Assembly: GCA_004524515.1 (NCBI GenBank)
Contig: SDNV01000132.1
Coordinates: 1 to 7,505, forward strand
Direction: 5' to 3'
From: Promethearchaeota archaeon
GTDB taxonomy: Archaea; Asgardarchaeota; Lokiarchaeia; Sigynarchaeales; SOKP01
Length of the DNA stretch: 7,505 nt
Part shown: positions 1-6,387 of the stretch, in pieces
Position numbering within the stretch: the first letter of the stretch is position 1
Layout of the letters: every line of letters begins with the position of its first letter
Position numbers and translations under genes: made by a program
The notes under the pieces: model-generated
What the model saw: the letters and a program-made list of their open reading frames with translations, nothing else
Database searches by the model: none
Told to the model about the DNA's origin: nothing

Positions 1-220
1 TATTTTGGTTTAAAGCGATGGGTCTAAATTGAAACATATTATTAAAAATAGCTTAAAGTATATTTAATTTTTATTAATGGAAATTAGAAACATCAAATAA
101 AAATGCGAATAGCCTAAGATTTTTGGAAAAGATCTAGAATTCAAAATTTTAATAAATATCTTTAACTAATTATATTTAATTTATAAAAAGGGGATTAGTA
201 GATTTTTTAATCTAACTTAG
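1..220. other. Non-coding left edge / leader region of cassette 1
   Basis: All frames are interrupted by stops. The first 30 nt could hold the last few codons of an upstream gene, but this cannot be judged. The right part holds the cassette 1 TATA element. Nothing else was recognised. Confidence 0.4.
180..188 (+). promoter_or_regulatory. TATA box of cassette 1
   Basis: TTTATAAAA sits in an A/T run and is centred 37 nt before the ATG at 221. Archaeal transcription starts about 26 nt from the TATA centre, which gives a start near 210 and a leader of only about 10 nt. That agrees with the absence of a Shine-Dalgarno sequence before this gene. AT-rich background makes chance matches common, so confidence is moderate. 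Confidence 0.45.
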
Positions 221-1243
221 ATGAATGATAAAGATCTAATTTTAGGCTTGTTTTACTCCGATGAAGACAACTTAATTTATGAGAGATTCTCCCAGGATTT
301 ATCGGATGAGAGTGAAAAAAGCTTAAGAATGGTTTCCTATAAATTTTTAGGTCCTTTATTTTTTACTGCGGCAAGTGGTAATGGAAGTAATTGGAAAATT
401 GAATTTATTGAATCTTCTTTATCACAGTATCAAAATAGAACGCTGGATGTAGATGTCCTGCAGTCATTTTTTAGTCTAAATTCTTCTATTGATACAGAAT
501 CCGGATGGACAAATCTCTCGGCATTGATTGGGTCTCCATATACAGAAGATATTAACCTAATTTACAGAAAAATGATCGAATATATTCATCCAAGTATTAT
601 TCAGGGTAAATTTGTTGCCGAATCTATTATGGGGGGAGATTTTAAGTTTAAAAACTTCATTCGATATGAATTGGAGAGAGGTCTAAATTTAATTGATTAT
701 ACGCTTGGATCAGCAAGAAAATTGCCATGGGAAGAACAACAGAATTATTACTGTGTTGGAATAATAGAAAGAATAAATAATAAAAAAGGAATAATATCCA
801 ACTTCTACTCATTTGATAAAGATGACAGTTTAAGAAAATTTGTATTGCCTTATATTCCTTCTTTTTATGTAATGAGCATTTTACCCGATTATTATGAAAA
901 ACTCATTAATGAAGCTTTAGAATTATTTAATAAAACAAGTATATTTTCAAACATTAAACTGATTAAATTAAGTTATAATGATAAGAAAGTTCTATATCTA
1001 GAAGAATTCATTGTCATAGATAATGAGAAAAGAAGTTATGGCGTAATTTTAATTCCAGAGTTGGAAGATTTAAGGGGTGGCCAGAATTTATCATTTTATA
1101 AGAGAAATTTGAGGTTTATTTTAGACACCAATAAAGAGCTAAATGAAGTCTTATTTACAATAAATCCCCAATTTGTGTTCGATAGTTGGTCTATTCAATC
1201 CGAAGAAGGATTAAATAATCTTAGAAACTGTTTTGATTGCTAA
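221..1243 (+). CDS. Family A protein, cassette 1 (unknown function)
   Basis: I do not recognise this 340-residue protein. It has no signal peptide, no convincing membrane segment and no Cys/His metal cluster, so it is probably soluble and cytosolic. Blocks shared with the copies at 2002 and 4279 are ILGLFxSxE (residues 7-15), FLGPxFxTA (42-50), QSFFSxNSSI (81-90), TNLxAxIGSPYTED (97-110), HPSxIQGK (123-130), CVGxxERI (178-185), IPSxYVMxILPDYYE (212-226), YLEE (259-262), YGVIL (273-277) and YKxxLRxILDxNK (293-305). Alternating hydrophobic stretches (7-20, 245-280) suggest beta strands between helices. An in-frame TAG at 218-220 directly precedes the ATG, and the start matches the other two copies. 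There is no Shine-Dalgarno sequence; the TATA element at 180-188 implies a very short leader. The partner B gene begins 21 nt downstream. This copy lacks about four residues after residue 22 relative to the others. Confidence 0.9.
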   Translation: MNDKDLILGLFYSDEDNLIYERFSQDLSDESEKSLRMVSYKFLGPLFFTAASGNGSNWKIEFIESSLSQYQNRTLDVDVLQSFFSLNSSIDTESGWTNLSALIGSPYTEDINLIYRKMIEYIHPSIIQGKFVAESIMGGDFKFKNFIRYELERGLNLIDYTLGSARKLPWEEQQNYYCVGIIERINNKKGIISNFYSFDKDDSLRKFVLPYIPSFYVMSILPDYYEKLINEALELFNKTSIFSNIKLIKLSYNDKKVLYLEEFIVIDNEKRSYGVILIPELEDLRGGQNLSFYKRNLRFILDTNKELNEVLFTINPQFVFDSWSIQSEEGLNNLRNCFDC

Positions 1244-1264
1244 TTTTAAAAGAATTTAAAAAGA

Positions 1265-1840
1265 TTGAGCAAAAAAATGTCAGAGAAACAAATTTTTAAT
1301 ATTGATAAGAGGCGGTTAACTACATATTATGAAAGAATTAGAAACCAATCTCCGAGTTTACCTGAAACCGAAACACTGGCAAAATTTCTTTTAAGTCAGT
1401 CGGTTGGAAATTCCTATGATCAAGTTTTAATGGTGCTTAATTATTATAAAGAAAAAATTAGGGATAATGTTAATATATTAGAATTTGCTTTTGAATGGAT
1501 ACGCGCTCAAAATATCAGGTTAGAGTATAAAAAACATCTTAATAAAGCACAGTATTCAAATTTGGATTTGGCAATTGATGATTGTATTTTTCTTTTTTTC
1601 ATTTCTTATGATAGACATTTAAGACGCATTCTTAAAGAGAATATAAAAGAATATGAAGTAAGCGCACTTTATGAAGCACTTTTCAGTCCAGATAATAAAG
1701 ATTTTAATATAATAAGAATGTTAGAAGAACATAAGAGTATTGTACCCACTTTTTTTAAAGAAACAAAAAGAATTGATACTAGCATAATTACCTTACGAAA
1801 TGGGTTATTAGAAGTTATAAAGGATGATTTTGATCGATAA
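1265..1840 (+). CDS. Family B protein, cassette 1 (unknown function)
   Basis: This 191-residue charged protein, apparently mostly helical, is of no family I recognise. Blocks kept in all three copies are IDxxRLxxYYERIxNQ (residues 13-28), KFLxxQSxG (40-48), FEWIRAxxIRxxYxKxLxxAQ (76-96), the YDxxxR element (115-120), ALYExxFSP or SLYExxFSP (134-142) and TLRxGL near the end. No membrane segment or signal peptide is visible. TTG at 1265 is preferred as start because it makes the N-terminus align without gaps to the copy at 5350, with FEWIR at residues 76-80 in both. An in-frame ATG at 1277 would give a product four residues shorter and cannot be excluded. The gene lies 21 nt after its A partner with no clear Shine-Dalgarno sequence, which fits co-transcription and perhaps translational coupling. 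Confidence 0.87.
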   Translation: MSKKMSEKQIFNIDKRRLTTYYERIRNQSPSLPETETLAKFLLSQSVGNSYDQVLMVLNYYKEKIRDNVNILEFAFEWIRAQNIRLEYKKHLNKAQYSNLDLAIDDCIFLFFISYDRHLRRILKENIKEYEVSALYEALFSPDNKDFNIIRMLEEHKSIVPTFFKETKRIDTSIITLRNGLLEVIKDDFDR

Positions 1841-1898
1841 TTCATCTGTATAACAACATAATAAGAGAGAATTATCAAATCAATTATTTTAAATTTGT

Positions 1899-1918
1899 TT
1901 TACGGATAAAAACGTAAA
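1899..1918. terminator. Small inverted repeat followed by T4 after cassette 1
   Basis: TTTACG and CGTAAA form a perfect 6-bp stem with an 8-nt A-rich loop, followed by TTTT at 1919-1922, 58 nt after the stop of the first B gene. It could be a weak terminator or an operator just upstream of the cassette 2 TATA element at 1936. The stem has only two G/C pairs, so it may be neither. Confidence 0.25.
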
Positions 1919-1935
1919 TTTTGGAAAAAATTAAG

Positions 1936-1945
1936 CTTATAAAAA
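1936..1945 (+). promoter_or_regulatory. TATA-like element of cassette 2
   Basis: CTTATAAAAA lies about 60 nt before ATG 2002 and predicts a leader of about 35 nt. The string AAGCTTA at its left edge also occurs before cassette 3 (from 4202) at a similar distance from the start, which gives slight support for a shared promoter. Confidence 0.35.
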
Positions 1946-2001
1946 TTAACTTTATTCAGTAGTAAAGACATTTATTTTCAATTTTCAATTGATTTATTGA
2001 A

Positions 2002-3033
2002 ATGAAGTACGACGATAGAATATTAGGGCTTTTTTTTTCAAACGAAGATAATCTTATTTACGATAATATCAAATTTTCCGAAAACTTGACCGATGATAAA
2101 AAAAATCAACTTAATATGTTATCCTACAGATTTTTAGGGCCTGTATTCTTAACCGCTGCAATTAGTAACGGCGATAAATGGAATATTACGCTTATAGAGT
2201 CTTCCTTAAGCCATTATCAGGGTCAAGTATCTGATGTCATACAATCGTTTTTTAGCCTAAACTCTTCAATCACCTCAGAAGATGGAATTACGAATCTTTT
2301 TGCCTTGATTGGCAGTCCATACACTGAGGACTTAAATGAACTATACAATATTTTAACAAAATATATACACCCGAGCATTATTCAAGGGAAGATAGTAAAT
2401 GAGGATCTCTTAGGCAATAGATTTAATTTTCATAAATTTATACGCTCTGAAATGATTCGAGGGCTTCATCTAATAAATTATTCTCTTGGAGCTTCACGCA
2501 AGGTTTACTGGAAAATGCAGCATAATTATTCTTGTGTGGGATTAATTGAAAGAATAATATCTCACGAAAATAAGAAATTTTGCTTATATACCTATGACGA
2601 GAATGATCCTCTGAGAAAAGAAACGTTAAAGTTTATCCCATCTTATTATGTAATGTGCATTTTACCAGATTACTATGAAAATTTAATAGATGAAACTTTA
2701 CACATATTTAATAAAGCAAGTCTATTTGCTAACATTAGATTAATTAATTTAAGCAACCACGACAAAAAAGTAATTTATTTAGAAGAATTTAAGGTTGAAA
2801 AAAATATTAAAAAAAGGTATGGAGTTATATTAGTTCAGGATTGCAAATCTTTAGGAAATCCTAAAAAAATTTCATATTATAAAAAGAATTTGAGATTGAT
2901 CTTAGATGGAAACAAAGAATTGAATCAAAATTTAGAGTTATTCAATCCGAAATTTACAAACAAAAAATGGATTACTCAATCAGAAGAAGATCTTAATAGA
3001 ATCAAAGCGTTGCTCGATAATTTCGACAATTAA
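2002..3033 (+). CDS. Family A protein, cassette 2 (unknown function)
   Basis: This 343-residue paralogue of the proteins at 221 and 4279 aligns with them along its whole length and keeps all their blocks, including IGSPYTED, HPSIIQGK, ILPDYYE, YLEE and the C-terminal YKxxLRxILDxNK. It lacks two residues before QSFFS, where the other two read VDV or VDL. It shares with the third copy the YDNIKxS segment missing from the first. Like its relatives it looks soluble and mixed alpha/beta. The start is fixed by an in-frame TGA at 1990 and by alignment of all three N-termini (MNDKD, MKYDD, MKAAD, each followed closely by ILGLF). A TATA-like element lies at 1936-1945. Its B partner starts 27 nt downstream. 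Function is unknown; dependence on the B partner is inferred only from the repeated pairing. Confidence 0.9.
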   Translation: MKYDDRILGLFFSNEDNLIYDNIKFSENLTDDKKNQLNMLSYRFLGPVFLTAAISNGDKWNITLIESSLSHYQGQVSDVIQSFFSLNSSITSEDGITNLFALIGSPYTEDLNELYNILTKYIHPSIIQGKIVNEDLLGNRFNFHKFIRSEMIRGLHLINYSLGASRKVYWKMQHNYSCVGLIERIISHENKKFCLYTYDENDPLRKETLKFIPSYYVMCILPDYYENLIDETLHIFNKASLFANIRLINLSNHDKKVIYLEEFKVEKNIKKRYGVILVQDCKSLGNPKKISYYKKNLRLILDGNKELNQNLELFNPKFTNKKWITQSEEDLNRIKALLDNFDN

Positions 3034-3060
3034 TAACATATTATAAATTGATTGATAAAT

Positions 3061-4104
3061 ATGGAAAGGATTGAACTAGAAAAAATATATAAAATTGATA
3101 GGGAAAGACTTTCAAAATACTATGAAAGAATAACAAACCAAAGTAGAGAAATTCAAGCAATTGAAAATATCACGAAATTTTTGAATAATCAATCTATAGG
3201 CTCAACATTTAATGAAGTATATAAGATCTTAGAATATTTTGAAGATAAAGTTATTGAGCAAAAGGGATTATTAGATTTGGCCTTTGAATGGATACGTGCT
3301 CAAAAAATTCGATTAGAGTATAAGAAATATCTTATAAGAGCCCAGTATCCTAATAATGATTTGAGTTTAGCAGTTGATGATTGTATTTATCGATTTTTTT
3401 TGGATTATGATAGTTATATTAGAAAATTATTTAAAAAAGAGGTGCGTGAACATAATTTCAGTGCCCTTTATGAAATATTTTTCAGTCCATTCGACAAAAA
3501 AGCCCTGATAATTCAAGATATAATCGAAAGGCATATACATAATATCCCAACGCATTATTGCGGTTCAAAAAAAATTAATACACGCATAATGACACTAAGA
3601 GAGGGATTGTCCAACCTTATTGTGAAAGATTACGAAAATGTAATGTTTTCAAGAACAGAACATCTTCAGATTAAAAAACCGGACATTCAAAAGCAAATTG
3701 AGCCTCAACGCGAAATTTCTAAGGAATTTAATGGTACAAATATTGAACGAATAATTAAAACATATTGTTTTAACAAAATAAAAATACAATCCAATGTAAT
3801 TGAAAGCGCCATCTCTAATTTTTTAAATTCTTATTTTAAATTTGGAACATTTTACACTTTAGCAAATTTCAAGAATTTAATGATGCAAAATTTAGCGGAA
3901 TATATATATTCGGGTTTGACTGAAAAAATAAAAAGTTCTAATTCTATTATCAAAATTAAGCAAAATTTTTCAGATCCAATAGAAGAATTTAGTTTTATAA
4001 ACCAAGAAAAACGTTTAGATGGTTCTGCGTGGGTAAATGATTTAAAACCCGTACTTAATGAAATTTTAAAGCGATATTGTGATACTCTTTTTGAACAGTT
4101 TTAA
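3061..4104 (+). CDS. Family B protein with C-terminal extension, cassette 2
   Basis: This protein has 347 residues from ATG 3061. Residues 1 to about 194 are a full family B protein (IDRERLxxYYERI, KFLxxQSIG, FEWIRAQKIRLEYKK, ALYExxFSP, TLREGL). From about nt 3643 it continues for 153 residues not present in the copies at 1265 and 5350, which end at the equivalent point. The extension begins with a polar, Gln/Lys/Glu-rich stretch (about 195-225) that looks like a linker, then a probably helical region (226-347) that I cannot assign. The homology boundary coincides with an internal ATG codon at 3643, which would fit read-through fusion to a former downstream gene, though chance is possible. 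ATG 3061 gives an N-terminus matching the paralogues; TTG 3052 is an alternative that adds three residues. The gene lies 27 nt after its A partner and is followed by a T7 tract. Confidence 0.88.
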   Translation: MERIELEKIYKIDRERLSKYYERITNQSREIQAIENITKFLNNQSIGSTFNEVYKILEYFEDKVIEQKGLLDLAFEWIRAQKIRLEYKKYLIRAQYPNNDLSLAVDDCIYRFFLDYDSYIRKLFKKEVREHNFSALYEIFFSPFDKKALIIQDIIERHIHNIPTHYCGSKKINTRIMTLREGLSNLIVKDYENVMFSRTEHLQIKKPDIQKQIEPQREISKEFNGTNIERIIKTYCFNKIKIQSNVIESAISNFLNSYFKFGTFYTLANFKNLMMQNLAEYIYSGLTEKIKSSNSIIKIKQNFSDPIEEFSFINQEKRLDGSAWVNDLKPVLNEILKRYCDTLFEQF

Positions 4105-4124
4105 TAATGCTAGTTATATAACAA

Positions 4125-4131
4125 TTTTTTT
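4125..4131 (+). terminator. T-rich terminator after cassette 2
   Basis: An uninterrupted T7 run lies 20 nt after the stop of the second B gene. Archaeal RNA polymerase commonly terminates at such T tracts without a hairpin. It would separate cassette 2 from cassette 3. Confidence 0.4.
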
Positions 4132-4201
4132 ATAATTAAGTTTCAATTCACGATTTCAAATAATTATCAATAAAAAATTAGAATTTTAATTTATTGTTAG
4201 G

Positions 4202-4215
4202 AAGCTTAAAATATA
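4202..4215 (+). promoter_or_regulatory. TATA-like element of cassette 3
   Basis: AAGCTTAAAATATA lies about 65-77 nt before ATG 4279. It shares AAGCTTA with the element before cassette 2 and would place the transcript start near 4236. It is weak on its own in such AT-rich DNA. Confidence 0.3.
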
Positions 4216-4278
4216 ATATCAACTATTATCATATATGTAGGCAAATTAAATTATGCGATTATTCATGAAAGGGTATGT

Positions 4279-5343
4279 ATGAAGGCAGCAGACTTAATTT
4301 TAGGTTTATTTTTCTCAGATGAGAATAGCATTGTCTATGATAATATAAAGGTATCACAGGGTATGGCAGAGAATTTGACAGAATCAGCCCATAACCAACT
4401 TAGAATGATATCATTAAGATTTCTGGGACCTCTATTTTTAACAGCTAAAATAGAAAAAGGAAAAGAGTGGAAATTTGAATTATTAGAAGCTGCGTTATCT
4501 CAACATCAAGAAAGAACAATTGATGTAGATTTATTACAGTCATTTTTTAGTGTGAATTCTTCCATTGAATTTGAAGATGGCATTACAAACCTTTTTGCAA
4601 TCATTGGTTCTCCATATACGGAGGACGTAAAAATAATTCATGATTTACTTACAAATTACTTACATCCTAGCATGATCCAGGGAAAAGTTGTGAATGAGTC
4701 CTTGAAAGGGGGCGATTTAAATTTCGATAAATTCATAAATAATGAATTAAAAAGGGGAGTTAATGTAATTAATTATTTTCTTGGTTCTGCAAGAAAAATG
4801 TATTGGGAGGAATTGCAAAAATATTATTGCGTAGGATTTATGGAAAGAATTACGGCAATTGATGCACACTTCACTAATAAAGTCTCAAATCTTTATACTT
4901 TTGATTTTGATGATGAATTAAAGACTATGGCTTTAAAATATATCCCTTCCTTTTATGTAATGGCAATATTACCCGACTATTATGAAAATCGGATAAGTGA
5001 GACCTTAAATCTATTGAATCCTAAGATTAGTGTATATCCTGTGGTTAGATTGATAAGGTTAAGCAGTGGAGAGAATCACGTAATTTATCTAGAAGAGCAT
5101 TCAACCGAAGATAAAATTAAAAGAAGCTTTGGGGTTATACTCATCTCAGAAAATGAATCTGTTAAGGAAGCAAATAATTTGGCATATTATAAAAAACAAT
5201 TAAGATTAATTTTAGACAAAAATAAAAACATGGAAAAAACAATGATAGAAATAAATTCAAGATTAAATCCCTTTGATAAATGGAATACTCTCACAGATGA
5301 AGGTCTAGACCTGATTAAAAAAAAGCTTGATATTATATGGTAA
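4279..5343 (+). CDS. Family A protein, cassette 3 (unknown function)
   Basis: This 354-residue protein is the longest A copy. Its extra length comes from an insertion near residue 28 (GMAENL) and a longer loop after CVGFMERI. All shared blocks are present: ILGLFFSDE, FLGPLFLTA, QSFFSVNSSI, TNLFAIIGSPYTED, HPSMIQGK, IPSFYVMAILPDYYE, YLEE, FGVIL and YKKQLRLILDKNK. No membrane segment or signal peptide is apparent. ATG 4279 aligns with the other two starts; ATG codons at 4265 and 4274 are out of frame. GAAAGGG at 4267-4273 could act as a Shine-Dalgarno sequence 5 nt upstream. The B partner follows after only 6 nt, the tightest A-B junction of the three. Function is unknown. Confidence 0.9.
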   Translation: MKAADLILGLFFSDENSIVYDNIKVSQGMAENLTESAHNQLRMISLRFLGPLFLTAKIEKGKEWKFELLEAALSQHQERTIDVDLLQSFFSVNSSIEFEDGITNLFAIIGSPYTEDVKIIHDLLTNYLHPSMIQGKVVNESLKGGDLNFDKFINNELKRGVNVINYFLGSARKMYWEELQKYYCVGFMERITAIDAHFTNKVSNLYTFDFDDELKTMALKYIPSFYVMAILPDYYENRISETLNLLNPKISVYPVVRLIRLSSGENHVIYLEEHSTEDKIKRSFGVILISENESVKEANNLAYYKKQLRLILDKNKNMEKTMIEINSRLNPFDKWNTLTDEGLDLIKKKLDIIW

Positions 5344-5349
5344 TCCCTT

Positions 5350-5937
5350 ATGATTGATGAGTTAGAATTTATACAAATATTTAGAATTGATAAAGAGAGA
5401 TTAAATAGCTATTACGAGAGAATTAAAAATCAATTTCATGGATTTACTCCAGTTCAGATTATGGCGAAATTCCTTAACGGACAATCCATAGGATCTTCTA
5501 TGTACGATGTAATTATTGTGCTTGAATATTATCTAAATAAAATAATTGATGATAAAAATCTTTTAGATTTTTCTTTTGAATGGATAAGGGCAAAGCAAAT
5601 ACGTTTTCATTATACAAAATATTTAGCAAATGCACAATTCCCCGATTATGAAACGGCGGTTGATACTTCCGTCTTTTTATTTTTTCAGAGATATGATGCA
5701 ATTTTGAGAACCTTATTTAAGCGAGAAATAAAAGAATATGAGATAAGTTCTTTATACGAGGTTTTTTTTAGTCCAATGGAAATAAATCTCGATTTTAATA
5801 AGATTTTAGAAAAACAAAAAAATTTAGTTCCCACAATTTTTAGGGAATCAGAAAGACTTGATATAAGATATTATACTCTAAGAAGTGGATTGACAGATAT
5901 CATTAAGAATGATTTCGAAAAGACTATAATTAGTTAA
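5350..5937 (+). CDS. Family B protein, cassette 3 (unknown function)
   Basis: This 195-residue protein is a charged, mainly helical paralogue of the proteins at 1265 and 3061. It keeps IDKERLxxYYERIKNQ (residues 13-28), KFLxxQSIG (40-48), FEWIRA (76-81), RYDxxLR (114-120), SLYExxFSP (134-142) and TLRSGL (176-181). It is the most divergent B copy in the central block, reading FEWIRAKQIRFHY where the others have FEWIRAQxIRLEY, and it has lost the DDCI motif (here DTSV). It starts 6 nt after the A gene stop with no Shine-Dalgarno sequence in the gap, so translation is probably coupled to the A gene. It has no C-terminal extension, ending a few residues past the family core. Function is unknown. 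Confidence 0.88.
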   Translation: MIDELEFIQIFRIDKERLNSYYERIKNQFHGFTPVQIMAKFLNGQSIGSSMYDVIIVLEYYLNKIIDDKNLLDFSFEWIRAKQIRFHYTKYLANAQFPDYETAVDTSVFLFFQRYDAILRTLFKREIKEYEISSLYEVFFSPMEINLDFNKILEKQKNLVPTIFRESERLDIRYYTLRSGLTDIIKNDFEKTIIS

Positions 5938-6111
5938 TATAAAAATTCAATTAAAAAATATTATAGAAATCCCTATGACACTATTTTTAAGGATAAAAAT
6001 TATTATGACCACTAGAAAAGATTAAATATTCCAAGTTCTAAGATAAAAATTAAAAATTAATTTCAATTATAATAGGTTAAAAAACTAGGAATTTAATTAA
6101 AATAATCCACA

Positions 6112-6120
6112 TTTATAAAA
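6112..6120 (+). promoter_or_regulatory. TATA box of the 73-aa gene
   Basis: TTTATAAAA is centred 49 nt before ATG 6165 and predicts a transcript start near 6142, just ahead of the Shine-Dalgarno sequence. Promoter, leader and ribosome-binding site are consistently spaced. Confidence 0.4.
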
Positions 6121-6149
6121 TAGATCCAATCTCAAATATATTCAATATG

Positions 6150-6158
6150 AAAGGATGA
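6150..6158 (+). promoter_or_regulatory. Shine-Dalgarno sequence of the 73-aa gene
   Basis: AAAGGATGA ends 6 nt before the ATG and resembles the archaeal GGAGGTGA complement of the 16S rRNA tail. It is the clearest ribosome-binding site in the window and the main argument that this small frame is translated. Confidence 0.55.
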
Positions 6159-6164
6159 TTAAAA

Positions 6165-6386
6165 ATGAGTGAAGACGAAAAATTAGCAGAAAAGATTGAT
6201 TTTGATTCTATTTTTGATCTAAAATTAAGTGTCCAGGAATATAGTGAAAAATTGCAAGAACTCTTAGATAATAGCGGGCTTGGGATAGTAGAAAAACGAA
6301 AATTATTCCGTCAGAAAACCCAGGAATTTAAAGACGAAAAGCGCAAACCTCATCACGAAATCGAAGAAGGTCAAAAATATTATTAG
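6165..6386 (+). CDS. Small highly charged protein (73 aa, unknown)
   Basis: This 73-residue protein is rich in Glu, Lys and Asp, with an N-terminal acidic segment, a likely amphipathic helix (about residues 20-38, VQEYSEKLQELL) and a very polar, Lys/Glu/His-rich tail. It has no Cys, no membrane segment and no recognisable domain. The case for a real gene is the best ribosome-binding sequence in the window (AAAGGATGA, ending 6 nt before the ATG) and a TATA element (6112-6120) at a suitable distance. It is 227 nt downstream of the last B gene and probably not part of that unit. Its stop is separated by a single base from the stop of the convergent HEAT-repeat gene. It could be a small regulatory or adaptor protein; the sequence does not say which. 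Confidence 0.75.
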   Translation: MSEDEKLAEKIDFDSIFDLKLSVQEYSEKLQELLDNSGLGIVEKRKLFRQKTQEFKDEKRKPHHEIEEGQKYY

Positions 6387-6387
6387 A

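Larger units (their letters stand above)
221..5937 (+). repeat. Three tandem copies of a two-gene A-B cassette
   Basis: Units lie at 221-1840, 2002-4104 and 4279-5937, all in the same orientation and gene order. The repetition is visible at protein level, whereas the DNA has diverged heavily. For example, the invariant peptide GSPYTED is encoded with different codons in each unit, including TCT versus AGT for Ser. The spacers between units (161 and 174 nt) share no extended sequence. This is therefore an old gene-family array and not a recent DNA amplification. Confidence 0.9.

Noticed and set aside
1..32. Possible last codons of an upstream gene (stops at 25-27 and 30-32 in two frames)
   Set aside because: Only 8-9 codons are visible in either frame, with nothing to choose between them or to show coding.
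1849..1856. TATAACAA shortly after B1, also after B2 at 4117-4124
   Set aside because: An 8-bp, mostly A/T string without flanking similarity; too weak to call a shared 3' element.
1669..1878. Minus-strand open frame of 69 codons
   Set aside because: It lies almost wholly antisense to the conserved family B gene at 1265-1840 and has no recognisable features; it is a shadow frame.
4253..4262. ATGCGATTAT before cassette 3, repeated at 7253-7262
   Set aside because: A single 10-bp match between two AT-rich intergenic regions is likely by chance, and the positions relative to the genes differ.
5513..5701. Minus-strand open frame of 62 codons
   Set aside because: Entirely antisense to the third B gene in its most conserved region; no independent support.
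221..5937. Toxin-antitoxin or phage-defence array
   Set aside because: The sizes (about 340 and 190 aa), the absence of nuclease, NTPase or transmembrane motifs and the lack of mobile-element genes nearby give no positive support, although the family is unknown and this is not excluded.
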